55,959 nt of DNA from positions 1 through 55,959 of the forward strand of contig UQDA01000016.1 in NCBI GenBank assembly GCA_900539715.1, in the 5' to 3' direction. The position numbers and the translations under genes are program-made. The notes below the pieces were generated by a model. That model was given only the letters and a program-made list of their open reading frames with translations, searched no databases and was not told where the DNA came from. The first letter of the stretch is position 1, and each line of letters starts with the position of its first letter. Shown here in pieces: positions 51,499-55,959 of this stretch. This DNA is from an uncultured Lachnospiraceae bacterium (lineage in GTDB: Bacteria; Bacillota; Clostridia; Lachnospirales; Lachnospiraceae).

Positions 51499-53202
51499 CT
51501 AAAAAAGTGGGGGGCGAAGGGGCACCCATTTTTCCGGTCTGGCTTTTTTCTGCAATTTGCACATCAGAACAACGCTGACTACCGAAAGTGCAAGGAAAAT
51601 AATGCACGCTGCGGGCGTCAGGAATGCTCCTCCGAAGCTCGTCAGATCAAGCATGATATATACGAACAAATTCGCTATCCCATGGAATACCATCGGTGCG
51701 ATCAGCGTTCCGTAAAGCTCATATACAAGAGCCAGCAGGATACCGATGACCGTTGCATACACCGCCTGCACAAGGTTGCCGTGAAACAGCCCGAATGCCA
51801 GACCGGAAAGAACAATAGCAATCGGAACCTTCATTACTTTCTTAAACTGACCATATACAACGCCTCTGAATACGACCTCTTCCCCCAGCGGAGCCAAAAT
51901 ACCGTAAGAAATGATTCCAAGCCAGACCGGTGTATCAAACTGGATTTCTGAAATCTCCTGAAAAGTAGGAGAAAAGCGGTACAGCTCTATCAGATTCAGC
52001 AGCCCGTTCATCCCGACCGCTGACGCTGCGGCAAGAATTGCCATCGGCACGAGAGACAGCCCGTCGATGCTTCTTTTTGCTTTAAAATTCATCTGTTTAT
52101 GCCAAATCCCAAAGCATGCTGCAAAGGCTCCTGCCGTCGCCAGCGCATTCGCCAGATTCATCCACAGATTATAGGTGTTCTCCCTGGCTCCAATCCCAAA
52201 CACATCCAGTACAGGTGTCATGATCATTGACAGCATCAATACCCCTGTACTGATGGCGATACTCACCAGATAATAAGTCCCCATCGCCAAAGCGCTCACG
52301 CCGATCGCTTTCCAGAAATCACGCATTTTATCATACCTTGGATTGCTCCCGGACATTCCGCTATACTGCCCTGCGTTTTGCCCGGCTTCCTGCTCGGCAT
52401 TCTGCCATGTTCCCGCTGCACTGCTCTGCCCGGCAGAGTGCCATGCATTACTGCGATACCGGCTGCTGCTCCCGACCGGCGGGATCTGTCCCCGCTCTCC
52501 TGTCCGCGTATTCTGTCCTGCGTTCTGCCAGCTGTTTTGACCTGCGCCTCCCATCAGCACCTGTCTGAGACCTTCCACATCACGCACGATAATATCTGCC
52601 CCTGCCTGCTCCAGCTCTCCCGGCTGCGCGTATCCATATGTTACCGCAACGCTGCGCGTCCCTGCTGCCTTCGCCCCCTCAACATCAAAGCATCTGTCCC
52701 CGACCATCACGACCTCACACGGCTTTGCACCATATTTTTCATCCAACTGCCTGAGGGCTTCATCAACCACCTCTTCCTTTCGGTCCCGCGTCCCGTCCAG
52801 CTCACTTCCTACCACAATATCAAAATACTGTCGTATCCCAAAATGAACGAGAATATCCTCCACATAAACTGTCGGCTTGCTGGACGCTATCGCAAGCTTC
52901 GCTCCCGCCCGCACAAGATCATGCAAAAGCGGCGCAATGCCCGGATAAAGTGTATTTTCATATTTTCCGGTCACTGAAAAACGCTCCCGATACTTTGCAA
53001 CAGCCTCTTCCGCCTGTTCCGGCGTAAATCCGTAATATTTCATAAAGCTGTCGCGCAGCGGCGGCCCGATAAAAGGCTCAATCCGGTCAATATCCGGCTC
53101 CTCTATCCCAAAACTCTTTAACGCATACTGTACGCTTCCGCATATTCCCTGCTTTGGGTCGCTGAGCGTTCCGTCCAGATCAAATAAAATATAGGAAAAC
53201 AT
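51499..53202 (-). CDS. Fusion of HAD phosphatase and CPBP intramembrane protease
   Basis: A 567-residue two-part protein. Residues 1-215 are a HAD hydrolase like phosphoglycolate phosphatase (D8-L-D10-G-T nucleophile and acid, A-S-S-K-P, V-G-D-R-C-F-D). Residues about 218-290 are a Q/N/G/S/A-rich linker with repeated W-Q-N-A-x-Q units. Residues about 295-560 are a CPBP (Abi/CAAX protease) membrane domain with about seven to eight helices and the motifs PLGEEVVFRG (E441, E442, R446), F-G-L-F-H474 and P-M-V-F-H507-G-I-A-N. Both active sites look intact. No stop or frameshift separates the parts. The phosphatase should face the cytoplasm. Single gene, convergent with the dehydrogenase. Confidence 0.9.
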   Translation of the reverse strand: MFSYILFDLDGTLSDPKQGICGSVQYALKSFGIEEPDIDRIEPFIGPPLRDSFMKYYGFTPEQAEEAVAKYRERFSVTGKYENTLYPGIAPLLHDLVRAGAKLAIASSKPTVYVEDILVHFGIRQYFDIVVGSELDGTRDRKEEVVDEALRQLDEKYGAKPCEVVMVGDRCFDVEGAKAAGTRSVAVTYGYAQPGELEQAGADIIVRDVEGLRQVLMGGAGQNSWQNAGQNTRTGERGQIPPVGSSSRYRSNAWHSAGQSSAAGTWQNAEQEAGQNAGQYSGMSGSNPRYDKMRDFWKAIGVSALAMGTYYLVSIAISTGVLMLSMIMTPVLDVFGIGARENTYNLWMNLANALATAGAFAACFGIWHKQMNFKAKRSIDGLSLVPMAILAAASAVGMNGLLNLIELYRFSPTFQEISEIQFDTPVWLGIISYGILAPLGEEVVFRGVVYGQFKKVMKVPIAIVLSGLAFGLFHGNLVQAVYATVIGILLALVYELYGTLIAPMVFHGIANLFVYIMLDLTSFGGAFLTPAACIIFLALSVVSVVLMCKLQKKARPEKWVPLRPPLF

Positions 53203-53359
53203 TGTCTTTCGTCTCCTTTGTCTCTCTTTCCCTTTTCCAGGTTACTATCATCTTATCAGAAAATCGCCCGGACAATCATGAAAATTTTGTGAAAACCTTA
53301 AAAGCATGTTTTTTCTCCTGTCCGCATAAGCTTCAATAATAACACTGTCGGGTATTTCC

Positions 53360-54211
53360 ATGATAAAAGATTTTTTCAGACTCGTCCAGAACAAAATGAA
53401 ACATTACGCCATCCTGCCGTCACTCCAGTCGCTCCTAAAAGCTTCTGCATTTCAGAACGCTCTGTTCCTGCTCGGTATCCTGGCCTTTTTGCACGCATGC
53501 ATGATTCTCTCCCCGAAGGCGGTCACCGCCTCATCCTCCAATGCGGTTAACGGACTTGAGCTTCCCATATACAGCGTGCAGACAACACAGAAAAAAGTAG
53601 CTTTAAGCTTCGACTGTGCTTTCGGGAATTCCGATACGCAAAAGATTTTAGATATACTTCGTGAAAAAAACGTGCACGCCACCTTTTTTGTGACCGGAAG
53701 CTGGGTAAAATCCTACCCTGATTCTGTCAAATCCATCCTCAGTGCAGGACACGACCTGGGCAGCTACGGCGAAAACTATGTTTCCATGAAATTCCTTTCT
53801 GTCCCACAAAAAAAGGCGGAGCTGGAAAACCTGCACCGCCGCGTCAAAAACCTGACCGAATATGAAATGAACCTCTTTCGCCTCCCATACGGCGATTATG
53901 ATAACGAAACGATACGAACGATAAAGGGATACGGTTATTTTCCCATACAATGGACCGTCAATTCCATGGACTGGAAGGACTACGGCCCCGACGATATCGT
54001 TAAACGCGTGCTCGACAGCGACCGCCTCAAAAACGGAGCTATCATCCTCTGTCACAACGGCGCGCGCTGTACTCCGGACGCCCTTCCGGAAATGATAGAC
54101 GGTCTTTCCCAAAAAGGCTATCAGGTCGTCCCTGTATCCGAGCTCATCCTGAAAGACGGCTATCGCATGGATGCCGAGGGAACCCAGATTCCGGAGGACA
54201 GCTCCCGCTGA
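53360..54211 (+). CDS. Polysaccharide deacetylase-like (PdaB/NodB) protein lacking metal ligands
   Basis: A 283-residue membrane-anchored protein: TM helix about 32-52, then a NodB domain (about 75-270). Landmarks are V-A-L-S-F-D85-C-A-F-G-N-S-D-T-Q, H-A-T-F-F-V-T-G, L-F-R-L-P-Y-G-D-Y-D and I-L-C-H232-N-G-A. The metal motif, normally N-H-S-x-N-H, reads S-Y136-G-E-N-Y140, so both metal histidines are tyrosines, and R-P-P-Y-G reads R-L-P-Y-G. It is probably not an active deacetylase and may bind glycan instead. The ribosome site is poor (GGG, 7 nt). Confidence 0.85.
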   Translation: MIKDFFRLVQNKMKHYAILPSLQSLLKASAFQNALFLLGILAFLHACMILSPKAVTASSSNAVNGLELPIYSVQTTQKKVALSFDCAFGNSDTQKILDILREKNVHATFFVTGSWVKSYPDSVKSILSAGHDLGSYGENYVSMKFLSVPQKKAELENLHRRVKNLTEYEMNLFRLPYGDYDNETIRTIKGYGYFPIQWTVNSMDWKDYGPDDIVKRVLDSDRLKNGAIILCHNGARCTPDALPEMIDGLSQKGYQVVPVSELILKDGYRMDAEGTQIPEDSSR

Positions 54212-54282
54212 ACTCCGTTTTTTTCCGGCTCCGGTCCCGCCGCATATTTTTATGCGCGGTCTCACTCAGCGCAGGCGTCCAT

Positions 54283-54705
54283 TTATTCTTCTTCCAAAAT
54301 CGAGGTGCAATGAGGGCAGCGCAGCGCATCTACAGCTATCTCACTCTTACAGTATGGACATTGTTTTACCGCCGGAGCCTGCGCAGCCTCCTCCGTTTCC
54401 TTCTTTTTCCCGATATTCGCCAGCGTATTCATTCCCTTTACAAGCAGGAAAATGATAGCCGCCATAATCACAAAGTTGATCACAGCCGTCAAAAAGGCGC
54501 CGTAGCGGATTTCCACTTCCCCAACCGCCAGCACAAGATAGCTTAAATCCGTATTAGCAAACAGACCGATGACCGGAGATATCACATCGTGAACGAGAGA
54601 TTTTACAATTGCCTGAAAGGCTGCGCCGATGATCATGCCGACCGCTAAATCCATCACGTTCCCGCGAAGTGCAAACTCTTTAAATTCCCTTATCATTTTT
54701 TTCAT
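54283..54705 (-). CDS. mscL: Large-conductance mechanosensitive channel with C-terminal zinc ribbon
   Basis: A 140-residue MscL: the N-terminal F-K-E-F-A-L-R-G-N-V-M-D-L-A-V-G-M-I-I-G-A-A-F motif and TM1, the Y-G-A-F-L-T-A-V-I-N-F-V-I TM2, then a short linker. It releases solutes under hypo-osmotic shock. The last 30 residues hold two C-x-x-C pairs (C-P-Y-C-K-S-E-I, C-P-H-C-T-S-I-L), a zinc ribbon that the E. coli protein lacks. AGGAGG precedes the ATG. Divergent from the lipoprotein gene at 54755. Confidence 0.95.
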   Translation of the reverse strand: MKKMIREFKEFALRGNVMDLAVGMIIGAAFQAIVKSLVHDVISPVIGLFANTDLSYLVLAVGEVEIRYGAFLTAVINFVIMAAIIFLLVKGMNTLANIGKKKETEEAAQAPAVKQCPYCKSEIAVDALRCPHCTSILEEE

Positions 54706-54738
54706 TTGTTCCTCCTTCTGGCGCTATTTTCTTCCGTA

Positions 54739-54747
54739 TGATATACT
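54739..54747 (+). promoter_or_regulatory. Extended -10 promoter directly in front of the lipoprotein gene
   Basis: TGATATACT (TGn plus TATACT, 54742-54747) lies 7 nt before the ATG at 54755, so transcription should begin at or within 1 nt of the start codon. Confidence 0.55.
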
Positions 54748-54754
54748 CATCTTT

Positions 54755-55771
54755 ATGAAAAAGAAAAATCATACTTCCAATGCGCCAAACTTTATATTTT
54801 ATTTTCTGATACTGACGCTCCTCTGCATTACAATGTGCTCTTTCGGGATATCCGGATGCCGCAGCCGGTCCGTGCTCGTCTTTTCCGAATCAACGGACGC
54901 CGCTCCTGCCCCTCTTTCCAAAAATGCACAGCCCACACTGAGCGTTCCGACACAGCTTACCAAGATAGGCGAGGACTATTTTCTGGTAGACTGCTATCAC
55001 AACCAGATACTCACCTCCGGTAATCTGCACGCTCCCCTGTCCGATTGGTATGTTCTCACATCCCAGATAAACCGCGGGCACACTATCGCCGGCGACGGCG
55101 TTGTCTATCTGGCGGATGATACGGAAAACAACCGCATCCTTATTTTTGAAAAAAAGGACGGTCTCTTTGTAATGTCTCAGATATTTTCCGATATCGGCAT
55201 CCGTCCCCACTATGTGAGCTATGATGAAGACAGCAAACGCTTTTATGCGCTCAGCTCAATGACCGGGCAGCTCTATGTCTTTTTCCGCCCTGATTCATCC
55301 AGTACGCAGGTTGCCCTTGAAAAAATCCTCTCCATCCCGGAACTGGACGGCGTCTATGTGCGCTCCTTTACGATAGACGGGGACGATATCTATTTCGTAT
55401 CCGGCAACAGCGCCATCATCCGCGCGCGCAAAAAGGATCTAAAGGTACTCGAACGATTTCCCGCCCCGCCTGAAATTGCCGGAATGATACAGCTTACCCG
55501 GATTCAGGACTGGTTTTATATCACTGTTTCCACCGATGCTGCCGGCGACCAGGCGTACGCTACAATACTGCGCGTCAAAAATCTGTCCGACCTTTCCTCC
55601 AAAAACTACGAGGATATCTACAGCAGCTTTATCGGCGGAGGCACTCCCTATTATATCACCGGCTTTGACGGACATTTTTACATGACTGAGCACCGCATTC
55701 CGGGGCACAGCATATGGCAGTTCGATGTAAAAGATAATGAACCCGTCGATATCATCCCCCTGTTCCCTTAA
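54755..55771 (+). CDS. Hypothetical lipoprotein with beta-propeller-like repeats
   Basis: A 338-residue exported protein. A basic start (M-K-K-K-N-H) and hydrophobic stretch end in G-I-S-G-C, a lipobox. The rest is beta-rich with repeated Y-F-L-V-D-C-Y, V-Y-L-A-D-D-T-E-N-N-R-I-L-I-F, F-Y-A-L-S-S-M-T-G-Q-L-Y-V-F and I-Y-F-V-S-G-N-S strands, which looks like an NHL or similar propeller. I do not recognise the family. The longer open frame back to 54629 overlaps mscL on the other strand and is not likely. There is no ribosome site before ATG 54755. Confidence 0.75.
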   Translation: MKKKNHTSNAPNFIFYFLILTLLCITMCSFGISGCRSRSVLVFSESTDAAPAPLSKNAQPTLSVPTQLTKIGEDYFLVDCYHNQILTSGNLHAPLSDWYVLTSQINRGHTIAGDGVVYLADDTENNRILIFEKKDGLFVMSQIFSDIGIRPHYVSYDEDSKRFYALSSMTGQLYVFFRPDSSSTQVALEKILSIPELDGVYVRSFTIDGDDIYFVSGNSAIIRARKKDLKVLERFPAPPEIAGMIQLTRIQDWFYITVSTDAAGDQAYATILRVKNLSDLSSKNYEDIYSSFIGGGTPYYITGFDGHFYMTEHRIPGHSIWQFDVKDNEPVDIIPLFP

Positions 55772-55811
55772 CAGATACCGCGTCTTCCGAAAAAGTGTGC
55801 GCATAAAAAAG

Positions 55812-55928
55812 TCAGAGATTCTTTATCCTGCAGACTGCGGCGAGCACGCCTGCTGCCGCAGCTGCCGCGCAGCCAAGCGCCCAGTATTTTGTCGTCAGTA
55901 AAAATACCGCTGCCACAAAAACGGCGGG
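55812..55928 (-). other. Short hydrophobic open frame at the right edge, uncertain
   Basis: About 38 codons between an in-frame TAA (55929-55931) and TGA (55812-55814) encode a hydrophobic, alanine-rich peptide (W-A-L-G-C-A-A-A-A-A-A-G-V-L-A-A-V). It could be the C-terminus of a membrane protein whose 5' part is frameshifted or beyond the window. No ribosome site or start is convincing. Confidence 0.25.
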
Positions 55929-55959
55929 TTATGCCCCACGCCAGTCAGAGGTTTCTCTG

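Overview
The window looks like chromosome of an anaerobic, low-to-mid GC Firmicute, most likely a gut Lachnospiraceae (Clostridia). The inference rests on strong GGAGG ribosome sites, a VicRK-type two-component pair beside gerM and com genes, a ZTP riboswitch in front of a split purine pathway (IMP cyclohydrolase plus stand-alone AICAR formyltransferase), a glycyl radical enzyme with its activase, and several families (DUF975, DUF6062, DUF6106, DUF6179, DUF6323) that I recall mainly from Lachnospiraceae. No rRNA, tRNA, CRISPR array or prophage was seen.

Layout. 1-6.9 kb: start of a probable GH38 mannosidase (edge), a MocR-type regulator, glnS, a DUF975 membrane protein, and a Na+-symporter/metallo-beta-lactamase pair. 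7-11.2 kb: purine nucleotide synthesis (purH formyltransferase, PurO-like cyclohydrolase under a ZTP riboswitch, guaB) and a DUF6106 protein. 11.4-13.3 kb: a small membrane protein followed by a scar region with the 3' end of a group II intron and a doubly broken aminoglycoside-phosphotransferase-like gene. 13.3-26.9 kb: the most distinctive locus, a seven-gene minus-strand operon (two LplB/LplC-type permeases, lipoprotein solute-binding protein, a GH42-like putative glycosidase, GRE activase, a glycyl radical enzyme, GH38 alpha-mannosidase) with a divergent GntR/LacI-type regulator. It reads as a glycan or glycoside uptake and breakdown system with a radical step whose chemistry I cannot assign.

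27-35 kb: argS, comEC, gerM, VicK/VicR-like kinase and regulator, comEA, all on the minus strand. 35.2-40.2 kb: remnant of an Rpn/PD-(D/E)XK gene, then TetR-DUF6062-codB-MATE. 40.2-47.1 kb: a MORN-repeat protein, an LTA-synthase-like protein, a YfhO-type protein whose two ends are formed by copies of a dispersed structured repeat, and asnA. 47.1-51.5 kb: DUF6323-DUF6179 pair, then an AraC regulator divergent from a sugar isomerase/dehydrogenase pair. 51.5-56 kb: a HAD phosphatase fused to a CPBP membrane protease, a polysaccharide-deacetylase-like protein that has lost its metal histidines, mscL, and a lipoprotein that may be translated from a leaderless mRNA.

Most genes are densely packed with short spacers. 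Regulatory signals that could be read by eye include 17-bp-spaced promoters, bidirectional terminators, one riboswitch and several palindromes placed where a neighbouring regulator would bind. Residue and base counts were made by hand.
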